DNA of 64,000 bases from Nocardioides cremeus (GTDB lineage Bacteria > Actinomycetota > Actinomycetes > Propionibacteriales > Nocardioidaceae): contig NZ_JAULSC010000005.1 of NCBI RefSeq assembly GCF_030518195.1, forward strand, positions 1 through 64,000, written 5' to 3'. Both the position numbers and the translations under genes were made by a program. How positions within the stretch are numbered: position 1 is the first letter of the stretch; every line of letters begins with the position of its first letter. The notes beneath the pieces are model-generated. The model was not told the origin of the DNA and ran no database searches. It worked only from the letters and a program-made list of their open reading frames with translations. Below are positions 54,054-63,705 of the stretch, in pieces.

Positions 54054-54983
54054 TCACTCCTGCACGGCCTTGGCCACGCTGACCAGCCGGGTCACGTGGT
54101 CGCGCTCGGCGGGCCCCAGCCGCGACCCGCTGGCCACCGCGTCCTGCACCACCCACAGCACGCCCAGGACCTGGCGCACGACGGTCCAGGCCACCGCGCG
54201 GTCCTCGTCGAGCCCGGCGGCGTCGACGACGGCGTGGAAGCGGCGCCGGACACCGCCCCGCACGTCGCCGGCCAGGTCGTCCCACCGGTTCCACAGCAGC
54301 GGAGCCGGCTCCCAGTGCGGGTCGCCGCTGAGCGGCTTGGGGTCGATCGCCACCCACTGCGCCAGGTCCGGGCCGGTGGCCAGCACGTTCGCGTAGTGCA
54401 GGTCGCCGTGCACCAGCACCCCGTCGCAGCGCTCGTCACCGGCCAGGTCACTGATGAGCGAGAGGCACTGCTCCACCATCCGGCGCGGCAGCGGCGCCTG
54501 GGGCGGCAGCGCCCGCAGCGGCTCGACCTGGCGGCCGACGTACTCGCTGAGCCGGCGCAGGCGTGGTGGCGCCGCGACGTGCAGCAGCGGGTAGAGCGCC
54601 GCGACCTGCTCGCAGTCGGCCACGTCCCAGCCACCGCCCAGGTCGGTGCGCTCGAGCCGGTCGAGCAGCAGCGCACGGCGCCGCGGGTCGGCGCGACGCA
54701 GCCGGACCGCGCCGTGCCCGGCCCAGTGCTGCAGGGCCAGCGCCTCGTGCCCGGTCTCCTCGTCGGGGAAGGCCACCTTGAGCACCGCCGCGGACCCGTC
54801 GGGGTCGCGCACCGGCAGCACCACCGCGGTCTCGCCCCACCAGAGCTCGGTGCCCGCACGCAGCGACCACTCCTCGACCAGGTCGCCGAGGCGGCCCGGC
54901 AGCGCGTCGACGTACGCCGCCCACGCCGGCCCCCGCTCGGCGAAGGCCAGCACGGGGTCGGGCAGCCGGGGCAGCGCGGCCAC
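54054..54983 (-). CDS. Aminoglycoside/hydroxyurea phosphotransferase-like kinase
   Basis: The 309-residue protein resembles the APH(6)/streptomycin 6-kinase group: VLKVAFPDEETGHEALAL with the ATP-binding lysine and glutamate, the catalytic loop VLVHGDLHYANVL, and the metal-binding AIDPKPLSGDP. The normal role of chromosomal members is not known, and the sequence alone does not show aminoglycoside resistance. GTG at 54983 lies 6 bases after the lepA stop, so the two are probably one transcript. Confidence 0.83.
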   Translation of the reverse strand: MAALPRLPDPVLAFAERGPAWAAYVDALPGRLGDLVEEWSLRAGTELWWGETAVVLPVRDPDGSAAVLKVAFPDEETGHEALALQHWAGHGAVRLRRADPRRRALLLDRLERTDLGGGWDVADCEQVAALYPLLHVAAPPRLRRLSEYVGRQVEPLRALPPQAPLPRRMVEQCLSLISDLAGDERCDGVLVHGDLHYANVLATGPDLAQWVAIDPKPLSGDPHWEPAPLLWNRWDDLAGDVRGGVRRRFHAVVDAAGLDEDRAVAWTVVRQVLGVLWVVQDAVASGSRLGPAERDHVTRLVSVAKAVQE

Positions 54984-54989
54984 GACGAC

Positions 54990-56870
54990 CTACTTCTTGG
55001 TCTTCTCCGGGGCGGGCGCGTTGGAGAGCGCGGCCACGAAGGCCTCCTGGGGGACCTCGACGCGGCCGACCATCTTCATCCGCTTCTTGCCCTCCTTCTG
55101 CTTCTCCAGCAGCTTGCGCTTGCGGCTGATGTCGCCGCCGTAGCACTTGGCCAGCACGTCCTTGCGGATCGCGCGGATGTTCTCGCGGGCGATCACCCGG
55201 GCGCCGATGGCGGCCTGGATCGGCACCTCGAACTGCTGGCGCGGGATCAGGTCCTTGAGCTTGCCGGCCATCATCACGCCGTAGGAGTAGGCGCCGTCGC
55301 GGTGCACGATCGCCGAGAACGCGTCGACCGGCTCGCCCTGCAGCAGGATGTCGACCTTGACCAGGTCGGCGGCCTGCTCGCCCGAGCGCTGGTAGTCCAG
55401 CGAGGCGTAGCCCTTGGTCTTCGACTTCAGCTGGTCGAAGAAGTCGAAGACGATCTCGCCCATCGGCAGGGTGTAGCGCATCTCGACCCGGTCCTCGGAG
55501 AGGTAGTCCATGCCCTCCAACGTGCCGCGCTTGGCCTGGCACAGCTCCATGATGACGCCGATGTGGTCGCTCGGGCTGAGGATCGTCGCCTTGACGACCG
55601 GCTCCCGGACCTCGTCGATCTTGCCCTCGGGGAACTCGCTCGGGTTGGTGACGACGACCTCGGAGCCGTCCTCCATGAGCACGTCGTAGACCACGTTGGG
55701 CGCGGTGGAGATCAGGTCGAGGTCGAACTCGCGCTCGAGCCGGTCGCGGGTGATCTCCATGTGCAGCAGGCCCAGGAAGCCGATGCGGAAGCCGAACCCG
55801 AGCGCCCCGGAGGTCTCCGGCTCGTAGGTGAGCGCGGCATCGTTGAGCTGCAGCTTCTCGAGCGCCTCACGCAGGTCGCCGAAGCGGTCGCCGTCGATCG
55901 GGTAGAGCCCCGCGTAGACCATCGGGTTGGGGTGCTTGTAGCCGCCGAGCATCTCGGTGGCGCCGTTGTGCTGGGTGGTGACGGTGTCACCTACACGCGA
56001 CTGGCGCACGTCCTTCACGCCGGTGATCAGGTAGCCGACCTCGCCCACACCCAGCTCGCCGGCCTTGACCTGCTCGGGGCTGATCACGCCCACCTCGAGC
56101 ATCTCGTGGGTGGCGCCCGTCGACATCATCTTGATGCGGTCGCGGTGGTTGAGCGAGCCGTCGATGACGCGCACGTAGGTGATGACACCGCGGTAGGTGT
56201 CGTAGACGGAGTCGAAGATCAGCGCGCGGGCCGGCTTGTCGGCCGCACCGACCGGCGGCGGGGTCTGCTTGACGATCTCGTTGAGCAGCGCCTCGACGCC
56301 GAAGCCGGTCTTGGCGCTGACGCGCAGCACGTCCTCGGGCTCGCAGCCCACCAGGCCGGCGAGCTCGGCGGCGTACTTGTCGGGGTTCGCGCTGGGCAGG
56401 TCGATCTTGTTGAGCACCGGGATGATGTGCAGGTCGGCGCCCATCGCCAGGTAGAGGTTGGCCAGCGTCTGGGCCTCGATGCCCTGCGCGGCGTCGACCA
56501 GCAGCACCGCGGTCTCGCAGGCCTCGAGCGAGCGGGAGACCTCGTAGGTGAAGTCGACGTGGCCGGGCGTGTCGATCATGTTCAGCACGTAGGTGCCGGC
56601 CTCGGCGCCCTCGTCGTTGCCGTCCTCGACGCCCCACGGCATCCGCACGGCCTGGCTCTTGATCGTGATGCCGCGCTCACGCTCGATGTCCATCCGGTCC
56701 AGGTACTGCGCCCGCGCCGCGCGCGCGTCGACGACGCCGGTCAGCTGCAGCATCCGGTCGGCCAGCGTCGACTTGCCGTGGTCGATGTGGGCGATGATGC
56801 AGAAGTTGCGCAGCGTCGACGGGTCGGTCTGCCCGGGGACGGGCCAGGACTTCGGGGGAACGGCAGGCAC
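54990..56870 (-). CDS. lepA: Elongation factor 4 (LepA)
   Basis: The 626-residue GTPase has G1 [10 protein letters not shown], switch [11 protein letters not shown]3 DTPGHVDF and G4 NKIDLP, domains resembling EF-G, and the LepA-specific C-terminal domain (about 510-626). The extreme C-terminus reads APAPEKTKK. It promotes ribosome assembly or back-translocation under stress. GTG at 56870 is the start. The leader region upstream to the poxB-like stop (56871-56959) has no clear promoter. Its place matches M. tuberculosis Rv2404c. Confidence 0.96.
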   Translation of the reverse strand: MPAVPPKSWPVPGQTDPSTLRNFCIIAHIDHGKSTLADRMLQLTGVVDARAARAQYLDRMDIERERGITIKSQAVRMPWGVEDGNDEGAEAGTYVLNMIDTPGHVDFTYEVSRSLEACETAVLLVDAAQGIEAQTLANLYLAMGADLHIIPVLNKIDLPSANPDKYAAELAGLVGCEPEDVLRVSAKTGFGVEALLNEIVKQTPPPVGAADKPARALIFDSVYDTYRGVITYVRVIDGSLNHRDRIKMMSTGATHEMLEVGVISPEQVKAGELGVGEVGYLITGVKDVRQSRVGDTVTTQHNGATEMLGGYKHPNPMVYAGLYPIDGDRFGDLREALEKLQLNDAALTYEPETSGALGFGFRIGFLGLLHMEITRDRLEREFDLDLISTAPNVVYDVLMEDGSEVVVTNPSEFPEGKIDEVREPVVKATILSPSDHIGVIMELCQAKRGTLEGMDYLSEDRVEMRYTLPMGEIVFDFFDQLKSKTKGYASLDYQRSGEQAADLVKVDILLQGEPVDAFSAIVHRDGAYSYGVMMAGKLKDLIPRQQFEVPIQAAIGARVIARENIRAIRKDVLAKCYGGDISRKRKLLEKQKEGKKRMKMVGRVEVPQEAFVAALSNAPAPEKTKK

Positions 56871-56959
56871 GGGGTCTCAGGGATCTCTCGGACGACGGGG
56901 CACGGACGCGGCCATCCTCCCACGGGCGCGGTCGAAGCCCCGCGTCCCGGGGGCCGGCC

Positions 56960-58684
56960 TCACTCGGGGCTGACCACCATCTCCTTGGCCTTGGCGATCG
57001 CGAAGCCCCAGCCCTGCTCGAGGGTCGGCTTGGAGGGCACGGCGATCTCGTCGGGGTTGGTGACCACGTCGAGCAGCACCGGGCCGTCGTGCGCGAGCGC
57101 GCGGCGTACGGCGTCGTCGAGGTCGTGCGGGTCCTCGACCCGGATGCCGCGCATCCCGACCGCCTCGGCCACTGCCGCCAGGTCGGGGTTGTGCAGGACC
57201 GTGCCGAACTCGGCCATCGCCACCTGCTCCATCTCGAGCTTGACCATGCCCAGGCGGCCGTTGTCGAAGACCACCAGCTTGACCGGCAGGTCGTGGCTGA
57301 CCGCGGTGATCAGGTCGCCCATCAGCATCGTCAGCCCGCCGTCGCCGCACAGCGCGACGACCTGGCGGTCGTGGTCGAGCGCCTGCGCGCCCAGCGCCTG
57401 CGGCATCGCGTTGGCCATCGAGCCCAGGTTGAAGGAGCCGAGCAGGCGCCGGTCGCGGTCGATGCGCACGAAGCGCGACAGCCAGGTGGTGGCCATCCCG
57501 GTGTCGGCGGTGAAGATCGCGTCGGAGGCGGCGTGGCGGTCGACGAGCCCGGCGAGCAGCTCGGGACGGATCCTGCGGTCGGGGTTGTCGACCTTGCGGC
57601 GCAGGAAGCCGGCGGGCTTCTTCTCGTAGGCCGGGTCGACGTAGTGCTGCTGCAGGTCCTGCCAGGTCTCGTACGCCGAGCGCGCGCGGTCGAGGTGGCC
57701 GCGGTCCTCGCGGCGCTCCAGGTGCGGCAGCAGCGCGCCCACCGCGAGCCCGGCATCGCCGACCACGGCGTGGTCGACCGGGTGCCGCCGCCCGATGTGG
57801 GTGCCGTCGCGGTCGATCTGCACCACCGTGGGCCCCGAGGGGTAGAACTCCTTGTAGGGGAAGTCGGTGCCGACCATCAGCAGCAGGTCGCAGGTCTCGA
57901 GGGCCAGCGTGGTCGCGGGGTTGCCCAGCAGGCCCGACTGGCCCACCTCGTAGGGGTTGTCGTGGTCGAAGGCCTCCTTGCCCTTCAGCGCCACCACCAT
58001 CGGCGCGGCCAGCCGCTCGGCCAGCTCGAGCACCTCGTCGCGGGCGCCGGACGCGCCCTGGCCGACCAGCAGCGTGACCCGCTCGGCCGCCGCGATCGCG
58101 TCGGCGGCGGCGCGCACCGAGTCGGGCGTCGGGGCGGCGGTGGCGAGCTCGGCGACGAAGCGCGGCACGGCGGTGCCCTTGGCGACCTCGAGCTCGCCGA
58201 CGTCGCCGGGCACCGTCAGCACCGCGACCCCGCCCTGCTGCAGCGCGGCGTTGCCGGCCTGCTCGAGCAGGGTCGGCAGCTGGGAGGGGTCGGTGACGGT
58301 GGCGGTGAAGACCGACACGTCGGCGAAGAGGACGTCGTTGTCGACCTCCTGGAAGAAGTCGCTGCCGATCTCGGCCCGGGGCACCTGCCCGCAGATCGCC
58401 AGCACCGGCGCGTGCGACTTCTTGGCGTCGTACAGGCCGTTGAGCAGGTGGATCGCGCCCGGCCCGACGGTGCCCATGCAGACCCCCAGCCGCCCCGTGA
58501 GCTGGGCCTGGGCCCCGGCGGCGAACGCCGCCACCTCCTCGTGGCGCACCCCCATCCAGCGCAGCCGCTCCTCGCGGCGGATGGCGTCGGTGACCGGGTT
58601 GAGGGCGTCGCCCACGACGCCCCAGACCTCGGTGGTGCCGTGGTCGGCGATGGCCTCGATGATCAGCTCTGCGACGGTCGTCAT
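56960..58684 (-). CDS. poxB: Thiamine-diphosphate enzyme, pyruvate oxidase/dehydrogenase (quinone) type
   Basis: The 574-residue protein has the three-domain ThDP-enzyme layout. The catalytic glutamate lies in GVRHEEVAAFAAG (about residue 49-50). A central domain follows. The cofactor-binding motif ALCGDGGLTMLMGDLITAV, with VVFDNGRLG, is at about 435-480. It resembles PoxB (pyruvate:quinone oxidoreductase) more than acetolactate synthase because of GTDFPYKEFYP and the absence of an adjacent regulatory subunit gene. It would convert pyruvate to acetate and CO2. Specificity is inferred. Confidence 0.8.
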   Translation of the reverse strand: MTTVAELIIEAIADHGTTEVWGVVGDALNPVTDAIRREERLRWMGVRHEEVAAFAAGAQAQLTGRLGVCMGTVGPGAIHLLNGLYDAKKSHAPVLAICGQVPRAEIGSDFFQEVDNDVLFADVSVFTATVTDPSQLPTLLEQAGNAALQQGGVAVLTVPGDVGELEVAKGTAVPRFVAELATAAPTPDSVRAAADAIAAAERVTLLVGQGASGARDEVLELAERLAAPMVVALKGKEAFDHDNPYEVGQSGLLGNPATTLALETCDLLLMVGTDFPYKEFYPSGPTVVQIDRDGTHIGRRHPVDHAVVGDAGLAVGALLPHLERREDRGHLDRARSAYETWQDLQQHYVDPAYEKKPAGFLRRKVDNPDRRIRPELLAGLVDRHAASDAIFTADTGMATTWLSRFVRIDRDRRLLGSFNLGSMANAMPQALGAQALDHDRQVVALCGDGGLTMLMGDLITAVSHDLPVKLVVFDNGRLGMVKLEMEQVAMAEFGTVLHNPDLAAVAEAVGMRGIRVEDPHDLDDAVRRALAHDGPVLLDVVTNPDEIAVPSKPTLEQGWGFAIAKAKEMVVSPE

Positions 58685-58797
58685 GGCCCCACGCTCCCGC
58701 GGGCACGCCCGGCGGCGGAAGGCCCCGGCGGGTGAGGTCGCCCGACCCTCCTGGCGCGTCCCGGGGTGTCGCGCCGCCTCGAGCGCGCCCGCTGGCG

Positions 58798-58803
58798 CAC
58801 GAT
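58798..58803 (+). promoter_or_regulatory. Candidate -10 element (CACGAT)
   Basis: CACGAT is followed by 6 bases (GGGCCG) and the GTG at 58810; it lacks the leading T but has the leaderless spacing. Confidence 0.35.
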
Positions 58804-58809
58804 GGGCCG

Positions 58810-59850
58810 GTGCACCCGCCGCTGGAGGACCTGCCCCACGGACTGACCGCGCGCCGCCTGGAGTGGGTGCACCTGCCGCCCCACGTGCGCCGGCTCGTCG
58901 AGCAGCGCTGCGGCACCGCGGTGCTCGAGGCCCGCTCGGTGACCGGCGGCTACACGCCCGGCTTCGCCTCGGTGCTGCACGGCGCCGACGGCTCGCGGCA
59001 CTACGTGAAGGCGGCCTCGGTGACCGCCCAGCGCTCCTCCGCCCTGACCTACGCAGCCGAGGCGGCCTCGCTGGCCGCGCTCGACGCGGAGTTGCTGCCC
59101 GCGCCGCGCTTGTCGTGGAGCCACGGCACCGAGCCCGGGCGGCGCCACCGCGCCGACGACTGGGTCGTGGTCGGCTTCGAGGCGGTGGCCGCCCGCGCGC
59201 CGAGGCGCCCCTGGCACGACGACGACCTCACCACGGTGCTCGACGCCCTGGCCGACCTGGCCGTCTCCCCCGCCGCGGCCGGCGTCGACCTGACCGACGT
59301 CGCGGAGGACCTCGCCGACTGGCCGGGCCGCTGGGCCGAGGTCCCCGCGGCACGGCCCGACCTCGACCCGGGCCACGTGCGCGAGGCGGAGGCGCTGGCC
59401 CGCGACCTGCCCGCTGCCGTGGCCGGCGGCTCCCTGGTGCACGGCGACGTCACCGACGACAACCTGCTGCTGGGCGACGACGGCCGGGTGCTGCTGTGCG
59501 GGTGGGCGTGGCCGGCGCTGGGCGCCCCGTGGCTCGACAGCCTGTGGGGCCTGGTGGGCCCGTGCTCCGACGGCGTGGACGTCGAGGCGGTGCTGCGGCG
59601 TACCCCGCTGCTCGCCGCGGCTCCGGCCGAGCACGTCGACACGGTGCTGGCCGCGACGGCGGCGTACTTCCTGGCCTCGGCGGGGGGCCGCTCCCCCGCC
59701 TGGTCGCCCTACCTGCGGCTGGCACAGCGCCGCCAGGGTGAGGCATGCTGGGCGTGGCTCGGCGAGCGGCGCGGGTGGTGGCCGGCTCCGGCGCCCCGCG
59801 TCGGCACCTCGACGCGGTCGGAGGATTTGGGCGGGCTCGTGCGCCGCTGA
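58810..59850 (+). CDS. APH-fold phosphotransferase-like protein with altered metal site
   Basis: The 346-residue protein has the kinase N-lobe (VTGGYTPGFASVL with HYVKAASV as probable ATP-lysine) and the catalytic loop LVHGDVTDDNLLL. The strand that normally ends in the metal-binding Asp (LIDW) reads VLLCGWAW, so that aspartate is missing. It may be inactive as a kinase or use another residue. The C-terminus carries WLGERRGWW. It is divergent from the poxB-like gene. Its stop codon overlaps the rpsT -10 element. Confidence 0.72.
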   Translation: MHPPLEDLPHGLTARRLEWVHLPPHVRRLVEQRCGTAVLEARSVTGGYTPGFASVLHGADGSRHYVKAASVTAQRSSALTYAAEAASLAALDAELLPAPRLSWSHGTEPGRRHRADDWVVVGFEAVAARAPRRPWHDDDLTTVLDALADLAVSPAAAGVDLTDVAEDLADWPGRWAEVPAARPDLDPGHVREAEALARDLPAAVAGGSLVHGDVTDDNLLLGDDGRVLLCGWAWPALGAPWLDSLWGLVGPCSDGVDVEAVLRRTPLLAAAPAEHVDTVLAATAAYFLASAGGRSPAWSPYLRLAQRRQGEACWAWLGERRGWWPAPAPRVGTSTRSEDLGGLVRR

Positions 59851-59854
59851 TAAT
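59827..59854 (+). promoter_or_regulatory. rpsT promoter
   Basis: TTGGGC (59827-59832) and GATAAT (59849-59854) are separated by 16 bases and lie in the last codons of the upstream gene. The predicted transcript starts near 59861, giving rpsT a leader of about 85 bases (to 59946) without a recognised fold. Confidence 0.55.
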
Positions 59855-59946
59855 CTCCGATGTCGCGTGTGTGGCGCCCGTGTGCCCCTCCGCGCCCCGA
59901 CTCAGCACCAGACCATTCGTTCTCAACACCAGCAAAGGCATTGCCC

Positions 59947-60207
59947 GTGGCGAACATCAAGTCCCAGATCAAGCGCAACAAGCAGAACGAGAAGCGTCAC
60001 GAGCGCAACAAGGCGGTCAAGACGAACCTCAAGTCCGCTGTGCGCAAGTTCCGCACCGCCGCCGAGGCCGGCGACAAGGAGGCCGCGCTCGTGGCCGGTC
60101 GCGACGCCGCCAAGAAGCTCGACAAGGCCGCCTCCAAGGGCGTCATCCACAAGAACCAGGCCGCGAACCGCAAGTCCGCGATCGCCAAGAAGGCCGCTGC
60201 TCTCTGA
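59947..60207 (+). CDS. rpsT: 30S ribosomal protein S20
   Basis: The 86-residue, lysine-rich protein has the S20 signature: [20 protein letters not shown] at the start, [11 protein letters not shown], and [16 protein letters not shown] at the end. GTG at 59947 was chosen because S20 starts MANIKSQ in related bacteria; an upstream in-frame ATG would add 29 residues. It stands alone with its own promoter, matching M. tuberculosis Rv2412 next to holA. Confidence 0.97.
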   Translation: MANIKSQIKRNKQNEKRHERNKAVKTNLKSAVRKFRTAAEAGDKEAALVAGRDAAKKLDKAASKGVIHKNQAANRKSAIAKKAAAL

Positions 60208-60213
60208 TTCCGC

Positions 60214-60234
60214 GTCTCCGCCCAGCGCGGAGAC
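60214..60234 (+). terminator. Hairpin 1 after rpsT
   Basis: GTCTCCGC and GCGGAGAC (60214-60221, 60227-60234) form an 8-bp stem with a 5-base loop just after the rpsT stop. Confidence 0.55.
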
Positions 60235-60249
60235 CGTCTGGTCCTGAGC

Positions 60250-60278
60250 CGACCCGCCCGACCTCGTCGGGCGGGTCG
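60250..60278 (+). terminator. Hairpin 2 between rpsT and holA
   Basis: CGACCCGCCCGAC and GTCGGGCGGGTCG (60250-60262, 60266-60278) form a perfect 13-bp stem with a 3-base loop, followed by GGCATTTA. It lies between convergent genes and could serve both. Confidence 0.75.
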
Positions 60279-60293
60279 TCGGCATTTACAGGC

Positions 60294-61292
60294 TCAGCGC
60301 TCGCGCAGCTCGGTGACGGTGAGCACGAGCCGCTCCAGGGTGTACGACGCGTCGCTCGCGGCGCCCTTGATGTCGGCGTCGGCGCGGGCCACCGCACGCA
60401 CCGCCTCCCCCAGCGCCGCGCTGGACCAGCCCTTGGCCTGGTCGCGCACCGAGCGCACCTTCCACGGCGGCACCCCGATCTCGCGGGCCAGGTCGGCCTC
60501 GTTGCGCGAGCGGGCGCCCTTGAAGCGGGCCAGCCCGCGCACCCCGCCGGCGAAGGCGGAGGTGATGAGCACAGCGGGGGTGCCGCCGTCGATGGCCCAG
60601 CGCAGCTCCTCGAGGGCCTCGAGGCGCCGCCCCGAGAAGGCCGCGTCGGCGACCGCGAAGGACTTGGCCTCGGCCCGGCCGCCGAAGTAGCGCTTGACCT
60701 TCTCCTCGGTGAGCGTCTCGCCGGGGAAGTCGTTGGTCAGCTGGTGGGCCGCGGCCGACAGCGAGCGCAGGTCCTGCCCCACGGCCTGGACCAGGGTGGT
60801 GGCGGCCTGCTGGTCCATCCGCGCACCCATGCCGCGGGCCTCGTTGATCACGAACGAGGGGTACTCGGAGGCCTTGAGCTCGGCGGACTTCACCTCGGTG
60901 ACCGGGCCCAGCTTGCGCAGCTTGGTGAGCACCCCGCTGCCCTTCTGGCCGCCGCTGTGCACGAGCACCAGCGCGACGTCCTCGGCCGGGGCCGCGCAGT
61001 AGCCCAGCAGGCCGGCCACCGACTCCTCGGGCAGGTCCTCGAGCTTGCGCACCACCACGCAGCGGGTGCTGGAGAACAGCGACGGTGCCGACAGCTCACC
61101 GAGCGTGGCCAGGCTCAGCTCGGCCGCCGCGGCCTCGGAGAGCTCGGCCTCGGCGTCGTGGCCGCGCACCGCGCCGCGCACAGCGGCGACGGTGCGCTCG
61201 CCGAAGAACTCCTCCTTGCCCGTCACGAGCGTGACGCGGCCCAGCACGTCGACGGCGGAGGGGGCACGGGGGGCGGAGCGGGCGGCTGGCAT
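60294..61292 (-). CDS. holA: DNA polymerase III subunit delta
   Basis: The delta subunit opens the sliding clamp in the clamp-loader complex. The 332-residue protein shows the HolA pattern: VTLVTGKEEFFGERTVAAV at the N-terminus, SLFSSTRCVVVRKLEDLPEE, EVKSAELKASEYPSFV, and a C-terminal helical domain (AVARADADIKGAASDASYTLERLVL, read in parts). It matches Rv2413c by position, between rpsT and comEC. ATG at 61292 is the likely start. Confidence 0.93.
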   Translation of the reverse strand: MPAARSAPRAPSAVDVLGRVTLVTGKEEFFGERTVAAVRGAVRGHDAEAELSEAAAAELSLATLGELSAPSLFSSTRCVVVRKLEDLPEESVAGLLGYCAAPAEDVALVLVHSGGQKGSGVLTKLRKLGPVTEVKSAELKASEYPSFVINEARGMGARMDQQAATTLVQAVGQDLRSLSAAAHQLTNDFPGETLTEEKVKRYFGGRAEAKSFAVADAAFSGRRLEALEELRWAIDGGTPAVLITSAFAGGVRGLARFKGARSRNEADLAREIGVPPWKVRSVRDQAKGWSSAALGEAVRAVARADADIKGAASDASYTLERLVLTVTELRER

Positions 61293-61347
61293 GGTGCGCG
61301 CAAGCCTGCCACAGCACGCCGACACCGCCGCCCGGGGCGTCAGCGGC

Positions 61348-63705
61348 TCAGCCGCCGGCCACCCCGACCGGCTCGCCGTCGTGCAGCACCACCGCGAGCG
61401 GGCCGTCGGTGTCGGTGCGCAGCACCCGCGCCCCGGCGCCCTCGAGCGCCGCTAGCAGCCCGGGGTCGGGGTGCCCGTAGTCGTTGTCGGCGCCCACCGG
61501 CACCAGCGCCAGCTCGGCGCCCAGCCCGGTGAGCAGGTCGAGGTCCTGGTGCCGGCTGCCGTGGTGGGGCACCTTGAGCACGTCGACGGCCAGGTCGGGC
61601 AGCGCCCGCGCCAGCGCCGCCTGCCCGGGCGGCTCGAGGTCGCCGGGCAGCAGCACCCGCACCCCACCGACCTCGGCGAGCAGCACCACGCTCTGGTCGT
61701 TGGCGGTGCTGCCGTCGCCCGGGCCCTCGCGTGGTGCACTGTCGACCGGCGCCAGCGACTGCAGGGTCACCTCCCCCACGCGCTCGGCGGCGGCGTACGG
61801 CGCCACGCCGGCCTCGGCGCCCGCGGCGGCGACCAGCCCGCTGACGGCCGCCACCGCCTCGGGCGGGTCGAGCAGCGGGCTGGTGACGACGCGGTCGACC
61901 TGCCGGCCCTCCAGCACCCCGGCCAGCCCCTCGACGTGGTCGGCGTGGAAGTGGGTGAGCACCACGAGCGGGACGTGCTGGACGCCGAGGTCGGAGAGGC
62001 AGGTGTCGACCGCGACCGGGTCGGGGCCGACGTCGACGACCACGGCGCTGGCCTCGCCGGCCCGCAGCACCAGCGCGTCGCCCTGGCCGACGTCGCAGAC
62101 GACCAGCACCCAGCCGGCCGGCGCGAAGGTCGTCGACGGCAGCCGCCCCACCACGGCCACGCCGGTCACCAGGCACATCGCGATCGTCGGCAGCGGACGC
62201 TCCAGCAGCCGCGGCGCCAGCACCGCCAGGAGCAGGCTGAGCGCGGTGAGCACCGTCAGGGGGACGACGCCGGTGCCCCAGTCGACCGCCGCCGCGGGCA
62301 GGGCGGCCCCGCGCTCGGCCACCGCCACGATCCAGCCCACGCACCAGGTGGCCACGGTGCCCAGCAGCCGGCCCACGGGTGGCGCGACCAGGCCCACCAG
62401 TCCCCCGGCCAGCCCGACCACGGTGGCCGGGCCCACGACGGGCGCGGCCAGCAGGTTGGCGGCGACCGCGACCAGGCTGACCTGGCCCGAGATGCCGGCC
62501 ACGACGGGGGTGCAGGCCAGCTGGGCGGCCGCGGGCACGGCGACCGCCTCCGCCAGCCAGCGCGGCATCCACCGAGCCATCGCGTCGCGCCAGCCCGGCG
62601 CCAGCAGCATGATGCCGGCGGTGGCCAGCACCGACAGTGCGAAGCCCGCCGAGACCGCGAGCCCGGGCTGGACCAGCAGCAGACCGGTCACCGCGACGCC
62701 CAGGGTGCGGGGCCCGCGGCGGGCCCCGTCGGTGCCCAGGGCCACCAGCGCCACCGAGCCCATCACCGCCGCGCGCAGCACGCTGGGCTCGGTGCGGGCC
62801 AGCAGCACGAACCCGACGATGCCCGCCGCACCCACCAGCAGCAGCCAGCGCCCGCGCACGCCGGCGCCCCGTGCGAGCCACAGCAGGCTGCCGACCACCA
62901 GGGTCAGGTTGGTGCCGCTGACGGCGAGCAGGTGGGTCAGGCCGGTGGCCCGGAAGTCGTCGGCCACCGCTGGGTCGAGGCCCACGTCGTCGCCGTCGAC
63001 CAGGGCCGGCACCAGCACCCGCTCGGGGGCGGGTCGGTGTGCGACCGAGTCGCGCAGCGACTCGCGGACCGCACCGGCACCGCGCCACCACAGGTCGGGC
63101 GGGTCGCGCACCTGCGGGGCGCCGGTGGCGTCGAGGACCGCCGCCAGGTCGTCGCCGTCGGCGGGGCCCAGGCGGCCCTCGGCCACCACGGTGGAGCCCA
63201 GGGCCACGTCGGCCCACTCCGATGGGGCCAGCACGAGCACCGGTGCGCGCAGGGTGTGGGCGCTGCCCCGGCCCTCGACCTCGCGCACGGTCACCCGCAG
63301 CCACACGCCGTCGGCGTACGCGCCCTGGAGTGGGCGGGGGTCGGCGGTGACCGTGGCCACGACCCGCACCACCGCTCGCTGCCCGGCGAGGTCGGCGAGC
63401 GGCCCGCCCGACACCTGGTCGTGGCGCAACGACGTGCTCAGCCCGACCGCAAGCAGCACCAGCAGCAGCAGCGCGCCGGTCAGGGCCGCGCCCTGTCGAC
63501 CACGGGCACGCAGCAGCGCCACCCCCAGCCCGCCGCCGAGGCCGATGGTCGCCAGCGCGGCGACGGGGGCCAGGGCCCCGAGCAGTCCCCCGCTCCAGGC
63601 GGCCACGCCCACCAGCGTCATCCGCAGGTCGGCGGAGGCCCGCTCAGGCTCGGTGGGCTCGACGGGCTCCGTGGGCGCAGCGGCCTCGGCCCGCGCGGGC
63701 CTCAC
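61348..63705 (-). CDS. comEC: ComEC/Rec2 DNA-uptake channel
   Basis: The 785-residue protein has an N-terminal membrane region and OB-like part (about 1-200), the Competence domain with many helices (about 210-510; LTHLLAVSGTNLTLVVG), and a C-terminal metallo-beta-lactamase-fold domain (about 535-785) with LTHFHADHVEG and VLKVPHHGSRHQD. The full length of both catalytic and channel domains is present, so it looks functional. ComEC passes single-stranded DNA across the membrane. GTG at 63705 overlaps the comEA stop. Confidence 0.93.
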   Translation of the reverse strand: MRPARAEAAAPTEPVEPTEPERASADLRMTLVGVAAWSGGLLGALAPVAALATIGLGGGLGVALLRARGRQGAALTGALLLLVLLAVGLSTSLRHDQVSGGPLADLAGQRAVVRVVATVTADPRPLQGAYADGVWLRVTVREVEGRGSAHTLRAPVLVLAPSEWADVALGSTVVAEGRLGPADGDDLAAVLDATGAPQVRDPPDLWWRGAGAVRESLRDSVAHRPAPERVLVPALVDGDDVGLDPAVADDFRATGLTHLLAVSGTNLTLVVGSLLWLARGAGVRGRWLLLVGAAGIVGFVLLARTEPSVLRAAVMGSVALVALGTDGARRGPRTLGVAVTGLLLVQPGLAVSAGFALSVLATAGIMLLAPGWRDAMARWMPRWLAEAVAVPAAAQLACTPVVAGISGQVSLVAVAANLLAAPVVGPATVVGLAGGLVGLVAPPVGRLLGTVATWCVGWIVAVAERGAALPAAAVDWGTGVVPLTVLTALSLLLAVLAPRLLERPLPTIAMCLVTGVAVVGRLPSTTFAPAGWVLVVCDVGQGDALVLRAGEASAVVVDVGPDPVAVDTCLSDLGVQHVPLVVLTHFHADHVEGLAGVLEGRQVDRVVTSPLLDPPEAVAAVSGLVAAAGAEAGVAPYAAAERVGEVTLQSLAPVDSAPREGPGDGSTANDQSVVLLAEVGGVRVLLPGDLEPPGQAALARALPDLAVDVLKVPHHGSRHQDLDLLTGLGAELALVPVGADNDYGHPDPGLLAALEGAGARVLRTDTDGPLAVVLHDGEPVGVAGG

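Noticed and set aside
53871..57629. Open frame of 1252 codons on the plus strand
   Set aside because: It is the antisense shadow of lepA, the phosphotransferase and part of the poxB-like gene; its translation is Arg/Ala/Gln/His-rich with no domain, as expected in very high GC DNA.
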